This document shows, piece after piece, positions 32,773 to 39,978 of a stretch of DNA of 41,932 nt. The notes below the pieces were generated by a model. The model was not told the origin of the DNA. It was given only the letters and a program-made list of their open reading frames with translations, and did no database searches. How positions within the stretch are numbered: the first letter of the stretch is position 1; each line of letters begins with the position of its first letter. The stretch lies in NCBI GenBank assembly GCA_030530525.1, contig JAUMUT010000017.1:1-41932 (forward strand), written 5' to 3'. This stretch comes from Capnocytophaga sp. (GTDB lineage: Bacteria; Bacteroidota; Bacteroidia; Flavobacteriales; Flavobacteriaceae). The position numbers and the translations under genes are program-made.

Positions 32773-33591
32773 TTATTCTTTATTATAAATAGCTATTTTT
32801 AATTGAGCTTTATCCAATTCATTCTTAATATTTTCTGAAATATAAGAATTAACCTCCGTATAATCAGAATTTTTAACCCATACCCTAACTGACATTTTTA
32901 TGGAATTATTCGCTAATTCATCTACTAAAACAACAGGAGGATTATTTTTAAGAATTTTTGGGCATTGCAAAGCCACATTGTTTAATATTTCTTTTACTTT
33001 TTGTATATCAGAATCATAAGAAATATTAACATTTACTCGTAGTCTTCTATTGCTTTCTTTTGAAAAATTAACAATACTATCCGAGAAAAGAGGACCATTA
33101 GGTATCATCACTTCTTCGTTGCTGTATTTTATCAAAGTAGTATAGAATGTTCCTATCCTCTTAACCGTACCGCTATGTCCTTTTGTTTCAATAGAATCGC
33201 CTATCTTAAAAGGTTTGAGAATCAGCAACATAATCCCTCCTGCAAAATTAGACAAGGACCCTTGCAAGGCCAAGCCTACTGCTACTCCTGCGGCAGTAAG
33301 TGCTCCTAAGAAAGAGGAAATAGGTACTCCTAATTTTTGTACAACTGCTAAAAAAAGCATAATATACAAAATCCATCTAAGTAGCTCATTTACAAAGTTT
33401 TGTATAGTAACATCTACTTCTTTTCTTATCATTAATTTTTTGATAAATTTTCTTAAAAAGCGTGTTAGCCATACTCCAATAAACAATAATAGCATTGCTC
33501 CTATCAAATTAGGAATAAAATTTTCTGTTTTTTGGATTAATATTTTTATAAGTTCCTTAAAATCAGCGAAAGAAAACACTTCTTTTTCCAT
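32773..33591 (-). CDS. Small mechanosensitive channel, MscS family
   Basis: An inner-membrane channel that opens under tension to release solutes during hypo-osmotic shock. It shows three membrane helices (about 25-45, 66-86 and 90-120), the glycine/alanine-rich pore helix GALTAAGVAVGLALQGSLSNFAGG typical of MscS TM3 split over residues 95-120, then the beta domain (PFKIGDSIETKGHSGTVKRIG, EEVMIPNGPLFSDSIVNFS). The longer frame from 33618 begins with a TTG that is part of the -7 element TAACTTTG (33623-33616), so the ATG at 33591 is the start, giving 272 residues. That matches the small MscS class. Confidence 0.93.
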   Translation of the reverse strand: MEKEVFSFADFKELIKILIQKTENFIPNLIGAMLLLFIGVWLTRFLRKFIKKLMIRKEVDVTIQNFVNELLRWILYIMLFLAVVQKLGVPISSFLGALTAAGVAVGLALQGSLSNFAGGIMLLILKPFKIGDSIETKGHSGTVKRIGTFYTTLIKYSNEEVMIPNGPLFSDSIVNFSKESNRRLRVNVNISYDSDIQKVKEILNNVALQCPKILKNNPPVVLVDELANNSIKMSVRVWVKNSDYTEVNSYISENIKNELDKAQLKIAIYNKE

Positions 33592-33615
33592 AAAAAAATG
33601 TAAATTTTTAGAAGG

Positions 33616-33647
33616 CAAAGTTACAAAAAAATTAATTTTACCACAAA
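33616..33647 (-). promoter_or_regulatory. Promoter of the mscS gene
   Basis: Minus strand: TTTG (33647-33644), 20-base spacer, TAACTTTG (33623-33616). It also rules out the TTG start at 33618. Confidence 0.72.
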
Positions 33648-33671
33648 ATATTATAATACTCTATTTTTTTA

Positions 33672-33679
33672 TACCTTTG
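33672..33679 (+). promoter_or_regulatory. -7 promoter element of the SUKH-glycosylase-aldolase operon
   Basis: TACCTTTG on the plus strand, about 88 bases before the first ATG; no clear upstream box. The divergent mscS promoter is about 25 bases away. Confidence 0.5.
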
Positions 33680-33766
33680 TGCCAAGTTGTTATTATTTTT
33701 AATTAACTGAAAATCAATTTACTATTTTTATTAAAAAATATCTTTTTACTTTAATAAAAAACTATT

Positions 33767-34261
33767 ATGCAAATAAATACTTTTACAGAGAATTTAAACA
33801 CTTTACAAAATTTTATTGCTCAAAGTAAAGGGGAATTTATACAATTTGGCAATGAGGCTTATCGTTTTACGAAGAAAGCAGATATAACTTTTCAAGAACT
33901 TGCTGATTTTGAAGTAAAATACCAAATCCAGCTTCCTGATACTTTCAAAACCTTCCTACTTACCTTAGGGTCTTGTACTATTTTTGAAGATGAATTTGGT
34001 TTTTCTTATGATTTTTTAGTCCCTCATCAGTGGGAATTTTTTTCTAATAATGTTTTTGAAGGAACGGGCGAAAATTTTTTTCCTCATATTCTATTCGTTT
34101 GTTCCACCAAAGATGGGCATCAGGCTGGTTTTGTTACTACTCAACAAAATAGTTTTGGTACTTTTTATTCTGATATTCCTCCTGAATATTGGGAAGAAGA
34201 CACTACTTTTTTGCCTTTTGAACAATGGCTTAATGAGGAAATAAAACTCTGCAAAAATTAA
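33767..34261 (+). CDS. SMI1/KNR4 (SUKH) family protein
   Basis: A 164-residue soluble protein. ITFQELADFEVKYQIQLPDTFKTFLLTLG (about residues 40-66) is the core SUKH motif, followed by Phe/Asp-rich strands and the conserved C-terminal FLPFEQWLNEEI helix. SUKH proteins include immunity proteins against bacterial toxins and also general binding modules; which applies here is unknown. It is the first gene of a plus-strand operon: the glycosylase gene begins 16 bases after it. No toxin gene is adjacent. It resembles, in this motif, the SUKH part of the 709-residue protein at 26652-28781. Confidence 0.85.
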   Translation: MQINTFTENLNTLQNFIAQSKGEFIQFGNEAYRFTKKADITFQELADFEVKYQIQLPDTFKTFLLTLGSCTIFEDEFGFSYDFLVPHQWEFFSNNVFEGTGENFFPHILFVCSTKDGHQAGFVTTQQNSFGTFYSDIPPEYWEEDTTFLPFEQWLNEEIKLCKN

Positions 34262-34277
34262 TATCTCAGATAAAAAT

Positions 34278-34910
34278 ATGCTTCAAAAACATTTAAATGC
34301 TAAAACAAAAGTCCTTAACAAGCTCCTTGTCTATTATGGAAAACAAAATTGGTGGAATGCCCCTAATCGCCTTGCAGACTGGCTCTCTATGATTCTTATT
34401 CAACAAACTACTCAGCTCAATGCTGAACGAGCTCTTACCAACCTCTCCGATAAACTTTCGGTAGAAGTGCTTCATTCTATGGAAGAGGAAGAGCTACAAA
34501 TGCTCATTCGCCCGGCGGGTTTTTATAAACAAAAAAGTTCCTACATTAAGGCATTGATAGCGTGGTATGTTGGTCACGGAGCTTCCTTAGAAAAATTTAA
34601 CACTATTCCTACGGATATCCTACGTAAAGAATTACTTACCATTAAAGGAGTTGGTGAAGAAACTGCCGATGCAATGTTACTCTACATCTTTGGACGTAAT
34701 ATTTTCATTGCAGACCAGTACGCTATGCGTCTCTTTACTCGCTTAGGGCTTACCACAGCTACCACCTATAAGGCTTTGAGAGCAGAGTGTATGCCCTTAG
34801 TTGCTAATGTTTCCTTAGAAATTTGCCAAGAATGGCACGCCGTAATAGATGAACACGGCAAAGCCTATCGCAAAGGAAACACTAATGAACAATGGTTATT
34901 AGAACCCTAA
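34278..34910 (+). CDS. HhH-GPD DNA glycosylase, MagIII-like
   Basis: A 210-residue helix-hairpin-helix base-excision glycosylase. The HhH runs LTIKGVGEETADAMLLYIFG (about 120-139) and the catalytic Asp is in FIADQYAMRLFTRLG (Asp146). Endonuclease III has a catalytic Lys in this hairpin (GVGRKTA); here it is Glu (GVGEETA), so the enzyme should be monofunctional, as in Helicobacter MagIII 3-methyladenine glycosylase. The C-terminal four-Cys iron-sulfur cluster is absent. Likely removes alkylated purines from DNA. It is cotranscribed with the SUKH gene before it and the aldolase gene 15 bases after it. Confidence 0.82.
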   Translation: MLQKHLNAKTKVLNKLLVYYGKQNWWNAPNRLADWLSMILIQQTTQLNAERALTNLSDKLSVEVLHSMEEEELQMLIRPAGFYKQKSSYIKALIAWYVGHGASLEKFNTIPTDILRKELLTIKGVGEETADAMLLYIFGRNIFIADQYAMRLFTRLGLTTATTYKALRAECMPLVANVSLEICQEWHAVIDEHGKAYRKGNTNEQWLLEP

Positions 34911-34925
34911 ATTAATATCTATACA

Positions 34926-35954
34926 ATGAAAATATCTTTTAAAAATGACTATTCCGAAGGCGCACATCCCGCTATTTTGGAAGCTCTTTTACAAACTAAC
35001 TTAGTACAACAAGCAGGTTATGGCTTAGATACTTATTCCGAACAGGCAAAACAACTCATCAGAGAACGCATAAATGCCCCAAAGGCAGAAGTATTTTTTA
35101 TCAGTGGGGGTACGCAAGCTAATATGTTAGTGTTGGGCTATGTATTGCGCCCTTATGAGAGTATTATTGCTTGCGAAACAGCACACATCACCGATAATGA
35201 AGCAGGAGCAATAGAAGCGGTAGGGCATAAAATACACTTAGCTCCCTCCGTAAATGGCAAACTTACGGTGGAAGCAGTGCGCAATTATGCTACTCGTTAC
35301 ACTAATTTTCCGCATCAGGTACAGCCACGCTTGGTGTATATCACCCAATCTACCGAAGTAGGTTCTATTTATTCCTTAAAAGAACTAAAAGCACTTTATG
35401 CGTGTTGCCAAGAATTGGGTTTGCTTCTTTATATGGACGGAGCTCGCCTGGCACAAGGGCTCAACAATGAACAGAACGATATACAATGGGAAGACTTAGC
35501 TCGTTATACCGATATTTTCTATATAGGAGCTACTAAAAACGGAGGTCTGCTCGGTGAAGCAATTGTATTTTGCCGACCTAAATTAGCGGAAAATTTTAGC
35601 TGTTATATAAAACAAAAAGGGGCTTTGCTTTCCAAAGGTCGTCTGCTAGGGTTGCAGTTTTTAACATTATTCCAAAATAATCTTTATAACGAATTAGGCT
35701 GGCACGCCAATGCACAAATGAAGCGTATCAAGGAGGCTTTTTTAGAGAAAAATATTCCTTTTCTGTCAGATACTTGCACCAATCAGCTATTCCCTATCCT
35801 TACTAATGCACAAATCACTTTTTTAGCAAAGGATTTTGATTTTTATCAATGGCAAAAAATAGATGAAACCCATACTGCTATTCGCCTGATTACCTCGTGG
35901 GCTACAACCAATGAGCAAATAGAAACATTACTTTCAGCTATTAAAAAAATATAA
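34926..35954 (+). CDS. Low-specificity threonine aldolase / beta-eliminating lyase family PLP enzyme
   Basis: A 342-residue fold-type I PLP enzyme. It opens SFKNDYSEGAHPAILEALL, has FFISGGTQANMLVLG, the PLP-stacking CETAHITDNEAGAIEA, the Asp-bearing LLLYMDGARLAQGL, and the Schiff-base Lys in YIGATKNGGLLGEAI (about residue 205). This matches threonine aldolases, which split threonine to glycine and acetaldehyde. Specificity toward other beta-hydroxy amino acids cannot be told. It closes the operon with the SUKH and glycosylase genes; no functional link between the three is obvious. Confidence 0.9.
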   Translation: MKISFKNDYSEGAHPAILEALLQTNLVQQAGYGLDTYSEQAKQLIRERINAPKAEVFFISGGTQANMLVLGYVLRPYESIIACETAHITDNEAGAIEAVGHKIHLAPSVNGKLTVEAVRNYATRYTNFPHQVQPRLVYITQSTEVGSIYSLKELKALYACCQELGLLLYMDGARLAQGLNNEQNDIQWEDLARYTDIFYIGATKNGGLLGEAIVFCRPKLAENFSCYIKQKGALLSKGRLLGLQFLTLFQNNLYNELGWHANAQMKRIKEAFLEKNIPFLSDTCTNQLFPILTNAQITFLAKDFDFYQWQKIDETHTAIRLITSWATTNEQIETLLSAIKKI

Positions 35955-36084
35955 AAGAAATAATATATGATAAAACAATGAAAATCAATACTATGCTTAT
36001 ATTTTAATTGTTAAAATAAATAACAAATTAAGCATTAAAAATAAAAAAAGTATTAATTTTATATGTCAGCTGAGCAAAAAAATG

Positions 36085-36092
36085 TAATTTTG
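36085..36092 (+). promoter_or_regulatory. -7 promoter element of the TlpA/PASTA cluster
   Basis: TAATTTTG on the plus strand, 19 bases before the ATG at 36112. Confidence 0.5.
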
Positions 36093-36111
36093 TACTTTCA
36101 ATTCTTTTTTT

Positions 36112-36657
36112 ATGAAAAAACGCACTATTTTTAACTTAATTATCATTGCGGTTATACTTTCGTTTTTTTATACTAATGTAGGATATGAAGGAAAAATATT
36201 CCTACAACGTATTTTTTCTTCGTCTGTGGATATTCTTCCAGAAGATAAACAATATAAAATAGACGAAAATTGGGTACTTAAAGACCGAAATGACCAACAA
36301 TTTAACTTTAATCAATCTAAAAACAATGTTAAATTCGTATATTTTTGGTCTTCGTGGCGTGCAATGAGCATTGCTGACCTTGTCGGGATTCAAAAATTGT
36401 ATGATGATTATAAAAATAAAGTAGATTTTTATATCATCACTAACGAAAGACCCGAAGAACCTGAAAAAAAACAACAAGATAGGAAGTTTAATTTCCCTAT
36501 TACCTACCTTATTCAAGAGGAAAAGATGCCTTTTGACCCCAACAAAATTCCGTCAGGATATATTATTAATAAAAAAGGAATGGTTGTTGCAGAAGGCTTC
36601 GGAAATACACGTTGGAATAGTGAAAAAGTTAGAGATTTGTTAAATAAATTACAATAA
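36112..36657 (+). CDS. TlpA-like thioredoxin-fold protein without the CXXC active site
   Basis: A 181-residue protein with an N-terminal membrane anchor (FNLIIIAVILSFFYTNVGY) and a periplasmic thioredoxin fold. The active-site segment reads FWSSWRAMSIADL, where TlpA proteins have FWATWCxxC; both Cys are replaced (Arg83, Ser86), so it cannot act as a dithiol oxidoreductase. The C-terminal pattern YIINKKGMVVAEGFGNTRWNSEKVRDLLNKL is the usual TlpA end. The next gene, one base after its stop, is an intact TlpA paralogue of the same size. The two look like a duplication, one copy having lost its active site. Possibly a binding partner of the active copy. Confidence 0.85.
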   Translation: MKKRTIFNLIIIAVILSFFYTNVGYEGKIFLQRIFSSSVDILPEDKQYKIDENWVLKDRNDQQFNFNQSKNNVKFVYFWSSWRAMSIADLVGIQKLYDDYKNKVDFYIITNERPEEPEKKQQDRKFNFPITYLIQEEKMPFDPNKIPSGYIINKKGMVVAEGFGNTRWNSEKVRDLLNKLQ

Positions 36658-36658
36658 A

Positions 36659-37204
36659 ATGAAAATACCTTGGAAAGGAGCCGTTATTCTTAGTATTTTT
36701 GCTTTGCTTATTTTTACACCATTAGGAACTTTTATTAACAATAAAATTATTCTTTTGCTAAGCCCATCTCCAAAACAAAGCGAAAAGACAGAGCAAATAA
36801 CCGAATATACAGGCTATTTTTTAGATAATAAAGACCAAAAAATAACATTACAATCATTTGAAAATGAAGTGGTTATTATTAATTTTTGGGCTACTTGGTG
36901 TTCGCCTTGTTTAGCTGAAAAACCTTCGTTTCAGAAATTATATGAAGATTATAAAGATAAAATAAAATTTGCTTTTATCACACAAGAAACACCAATAGAA
37001 GTTAAAAATTTCTTAGAAAAACACCACTATACCATTCCCATTTATTATGAAGCGGTAAATTTGCCCGAATTGTTAAGTGTAAAAAATATTCCTACTACTT
37101 TTATTTTGGATAAAAAAGGAAATATTATTATAAAACAGATAGGAGCTACCGACTGGAATAGCAAAAAAATACGTGAATTATTAGATAAATTAACAAAAAA
37201 TTAA
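36659..37204 (+). CDS. TlpA-family thiol-disulfide oxidoreductase
   Basis: A 181-residue membrane-anchored periplasmic thioredoxin-like protein: hydrophobic anchor at about residues 7-27, then the thioredoxin fold with active site FWATWCSPCLAEKPSF (Cys81, Cys84), and the cis-Pro region (VKNIPTTFILDKKG). TlpA/ResA proteins reduce disulfides outside the membrane, often for cytochrome c maturation. It follows the CXXC-less paralogue after one base and the PASTA gene begins 2 bases after its stop, so the three are cotranscribed. Confidence 0.92.
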   Translation: MKIPWKGAVILSIFALLIFTPLGTFINNKIILLLSPSPKQSEKTEQITEYTGYFLDNKDQKITLQSFENEVVIINFWATWCSPCLAEKPSFQKLYEDYKDKIKFAFITQETPIEVKNFLEKHHYTIPIYYEAVNLPELLSVKNIPTTFILDKKGNIIIKQIGATDWNSKKIRELLDKLTKN

Positions 37205-37206
37205 CA

Positions 37207-37824
37207 ATGAAAATATTACAGAATAAAACATTTCGCTTTTGGGCAATACAAATAACTCTTGCCGTTTTTCTTATCGGAATTATTATGTACGGAAGTCTAA
37301 AATACTTAGATTCTTGGACAAGACACAATGAATTTATTGAAGTACCAGACCTAAATAATATCCCTTTTAGTGAGGCACAAGAGTTGCTAACCAAACAAGA
37401 ACTACGCTATGAAGTGTTAGATTCGGCACCATACAACCCAAAAATACCAAAATTTGCCGTTGTAGGGCAAACTCCCTCACCTAACGAAAAAGTAAAACGA
37501 GACAGAAAAATATACCTTACGCTTAATCCTTCTAATTATCAGAAAGTTACTATACCAAGAGTTATCCAAGTTACTTACCGAAGTGCAGAAGCTACTTTAA
37601 AAGCAGTTGGGCTTTCGGTAGGCAAAATTACTTACGTAGATAATATTGGTAAAGATATGGTTTTGAAGATGTTTTACAAAGGAAAAGAAATTCAGCCAGG
37701 CGAGCAACTTTCTAAAAAATCTGTTATTGATTTGGAATGTGGAAATGGTAGAGACCCTCTTGCGCCAGCCGATTTTTATCTTACCGATAGTATTAATAAC
37801 GACCTTGAAGGAATAGATATTTAA
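37207..37824 (+). CDS. PASTA domain-containing membrane protein
   Basis: A 205-residue protein with an N-terminal transmembrane anchor (IQITLAVFLIGIIMYG) and an extracytoplasmic part with two PASTA repeats: about residues 42-108 (FIEVPDLNNIPFSEAQELL ... TPSPNEKVKRDRKIYLTLN) and about 112-180 (VTIPRVIQVTYRSAEATLKAVGL). PASTA domains bind peptidoglycan fragments or stiffen cell-wall proteins, here without a kinase or transpeptidase domain. In Bacteroidota such short PASTA proteins often stand before pseudouridine synthase rluD, but here folP follows. It belongs to the TlpA cluster; folP begins 85 bases later. Confidence 0.9.
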   Translation: MKILQNKTFRFWAIQITLAVFLIGIIMYGSLKYLDSWTRHNEFIEVPDLNNIPFSEAQELLTKQELRYEVLDSAPYNPKIPKFAVVGQTPSPNEKVKRDRKIYLTLNPSNYQKVTIPRVIQVTYRSAEATLKAVGLSVGKITYVDNIGKDMVLKMFYKGKEIQPGEQLSKKSVIDLECGNGRDPLAPADFYLTDSINNDLEGIDI

Positions 37825-37908
37825 TTTGTTGAAAATCAAATGTTTTGTTATTGATAAATAATTAATAGCTCATTAATTATAATATCATTTATTATTAATC
37901 TGCAAAAA

Positions 37909-38721
37909 ATGAATTGTAAAGGGAAATTAATTACGCTGGATACTCCCAAAATAATGGGAATTTTGAATACTACACCCGATTCTTTTTATAGTAAAAGTAG
38001 AATTTCAGAAAAAGATTTACTAAATACTACGGAAAAAATGCTTCACGAAGGTGCTACTTTTATAGACATTGGCGGATATAGTTCTCGCCCCAATGCTGAT
38101 GAAGTAACCGAAGCCGAAGAGATACAAAGAGTGGTTCCTGCTATTGAAAAATTAACACACTATTTTCCTGATATTCAAATATCTGTGGATACTTTTCGTA
38201 GTGAAGTAGCACGATTAAGTATAGAAGCAGGAGCGACTATTATTAACGATATTTCAGCAGGTGAATTAGATTCTAAAATGTGGGAAATTGCTAAAAAATA
38301 CCAAGTTCCTTACATAGTGATGCATATGCGTGGAACACCTCAGAATATGCAGCAAAACACAGATTATCAAGACATTACAAAAGAGGTTTTATATTATTTC
38401 TCTGAAAAAAAAGACAAAGCAAGGCAAATGCAACTTAATGATTTAATAATTGACCCTGGCTTTGGTTTTTCTAAAACATTGGCTCAAAATTATGAATTAA
38501 TGCAACACTTGGAATTATTCCAAACTTTGGGTTGCCCTATTTTGGTTGGGATTTCTCGTAAATCTATGATTTATAAATTATTAGAAACTTCACCAGAAGA
38601 AGCCTTGAACGGAACAACGATTCTTCATACATTTGCTCTGTTAAAAGGAGCCAACATTTTAAGAGTACACGATGTAAAAGAAGCTATGGAATGTGTTAAA
38701 ATAATTAAAGAATTACAATAA
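37909..38721 (+). CDS. folP: Dihydropteroate synthase
   Basis: Joins p-aminobenzoate to 6-hydroxymethyl-dihydropterin diphosphate in folate synthesis; the target of sulfonamides. The 270-residue TIM barrel has IMGILNTTPDSFY (loop 1), FIDIGGYSSRPNA (the SxR pair of loop 2), ISVDTFRSEVA, INDISAGELDSKMW, YIVMHMRGTPQNMQ, and IIDPGFGFSKTLAQN. PILVGISRKSM is the KD-like end. All active-site blocks are present. I saw no clear -7 element in the 84-base gap, so it may be read through from the PASTA/TlpA cluster. Confidence 0.96.
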   Translation: MNCKGKLITLDTPKIMGILNTTPDSFYSKSRISEKDLLNTTEKMLHEGATFIDIGGYSSRPNADEVTEAEEIQRVVPAIEKLTHYFPDIQISVDTFRSEVARLSIEAGATIINDISAGELDSKMWEIAKKYQVPYIVMHMRGTPQNMQQNTDYQDITKEVLYYFSEKKDKARQMQLNDLIIDPGFGFSKTLAQNYELMQHLELFQTLGCPILVGISRKSMIYKLLETSPEEALNGTTILHTFALLKGANILRVHDVKEAMECVKIIKELQ

Positions 38722-38740
38722 AAAAAGGAATAATTTAAAT

Positions 38741-38777
38741 AAAAAAATGAGGGCTTCAATTTTGCCCTCATTTTTTT
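38741..38777. terminator. Bidirectional terminator between folP and the HmuY gene
   Basis: A 14-bp perfect stem (38741-38754 with 38764-38777, core atgagggc/gccctcat) and a 9-base loop, with A/T runs on both sides. It touches the HmuY stop codon. Confidence 0.85.
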
Positions 38778-39964
38778 TATTTTAACAATTGATACACAAA
38801 AGCAGGATTTCCTCGTTCGTTTTTATCATTTCTAAACGCTGTCATTTTGAGTTTAAAGAAATTACCATCTCCATCTTTGATAAGGAAATATAATTCTTTC
38901 CTGAGGACAGCCCCTCCTTGATTATCACGCCAGTTTCTTCCTATGGTCATTTGGTTGGTATATTTTTCCTTAGAAAAATCTATCTTTAAAGCATTTTCTT
39001 TTTTATAATTAGTGTAGTCTTTGTCTCTGGTTTCTTCTTTTTTATCTTTTGCCTGATAGATAGTCGCTTTGGTGCCACCGAGCAAATTGGTAACAATCAT
39101 ATCTGGAAAATAACTAGCACTATTGAAAAGACTCTCTATCTTTACTTTATCAGTAGAAAACCAACTTGTAGAAGGGGTAAAACACAAGTCCCAATCTTTT
39201 TTCTTAGGCTGTACATCTACCAATTTTCCGGAAGAAAGATTCAAAAAAACAAAATTATATTCTGAATTTTTAGCAATAGAAATTGTTTTAATTTGAGATG
39301 ATTCTAAGACATCATTTTTTGCATATTGTATTTGATAACCATTTCCATTGCGTATAATTCGTATTTTTTGGTAGCCTCTGTGTGCTCCTTGAAGATTTAC
39401 CCCTCCAACTTCGGGAGTAGTAGTACTTATTTCATTTCCCATATTCAGCAAATATACTTTATTTTCTTTATCATTTGCTGCTATTTGAGCGATGGCTGTC
39501 CCTGTACCTTTTATGTTGGGGTCGGCTTCTAATATCCCTCTTGGATCATCAATTAAATGTTTTGATATTTGTTTTTGAGAAGGTAATTTGGGGTCATCTG
39601 TAAATAAAATTTTATCATCAGGTGCTAAAAACTTTGTTATATCAGTAATTTCCGTAGCTTTTACGGTCATTGCAATAGCCGGATTTATGATTACTCTGAA
39701 ATCATCTCCACAATAGAAAGCCAAATCCCATACATCTCTTTTTACTACGGTTGTTTTTCCAGAAGATAAATCTACATAGACTTGATTGGGTTGGTTTGGT
39801 CCTCCTACATTAGGAAATACGGAATAATCTTTTCCTGCTTCTACAAGCCCCTTAGGAGTTGGGGGGGTACCATTATTGTCTGGTTGTTTTTCTACCTCAT
39901 CGTTTTTGGTGCAGTTGAGTATTAGCCCTGTTGCAATGGCTAACATTAAAAATTTTTTTTTCAT
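38777..39964 (-). CDS. HmuY-family lipoprotein, double-length (two HmuY-like units)
   Basis: A 395-residue predicted surface or periplasmic lipoprotein: the signal MKKKFLMLAIATGLILNC gives Cys18. HmuY proteins bind heme (about 216 residues in Porphyromonas gingivalis). Here two HmuY-like units are visible, each opening with a similar motif: VYVDLSSGKTTVVKRDVWDLAF (residues 62-83 region) and VFLNLSSGKLVDVQPKKKDWDLCF (239-262 region); the second is followed by FRNDKNERGNPAFVYQLL. It follows the TonB receptor on the same strand by 14 bases, so the pair is one operon, receptor first. Whether both units bind heme cannot be read here. His ligands of HmuY are not evident. Confidence 0.82.
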   Translation of the reverse strand: MKKKFLMLAIATGLILNCTKNDEVEKQPDNNGTPPTPKGLVEAGKDYSVFPNVGGPNQPNQVYVDLSSGKTTVVKRDVWDLAFYCGDDFRVIINPAIAMTVKATEITDITKFLAPDDKILFTDDPKLPSQKQISKHLIDDPRGILEADPNIKGTGTAIAQIAANDKENKVYLLNMGNEISTTTPEVGGVNLQGAHRGYQKIRIIRNGNGYQIQYAKNDVLESSQIKTISIAKNSEYNFVFLNLSSGKLVDVQPKKKDWDLCFTPSTSWFSTDKVKIESLFNSASYFPDMIVTNLLGGTKATIYQAKDKKEETRDKDYTNYKKENALKIDFSKEKYTNQMTIGRNWRDNQGGAVLRKELYFLIKDGDGNFFKLKMTAFRNDKNERGNPAFVYQLLK

Positions 39965-39978
39965 ATCTTCGTAAGAAT

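Noticed and set aside
33215-33706. 163-residue plus-strand ORF antisense to mscS
   Set aside because: Antisense to conserved channel motifs and overlapping the mscS promoter.
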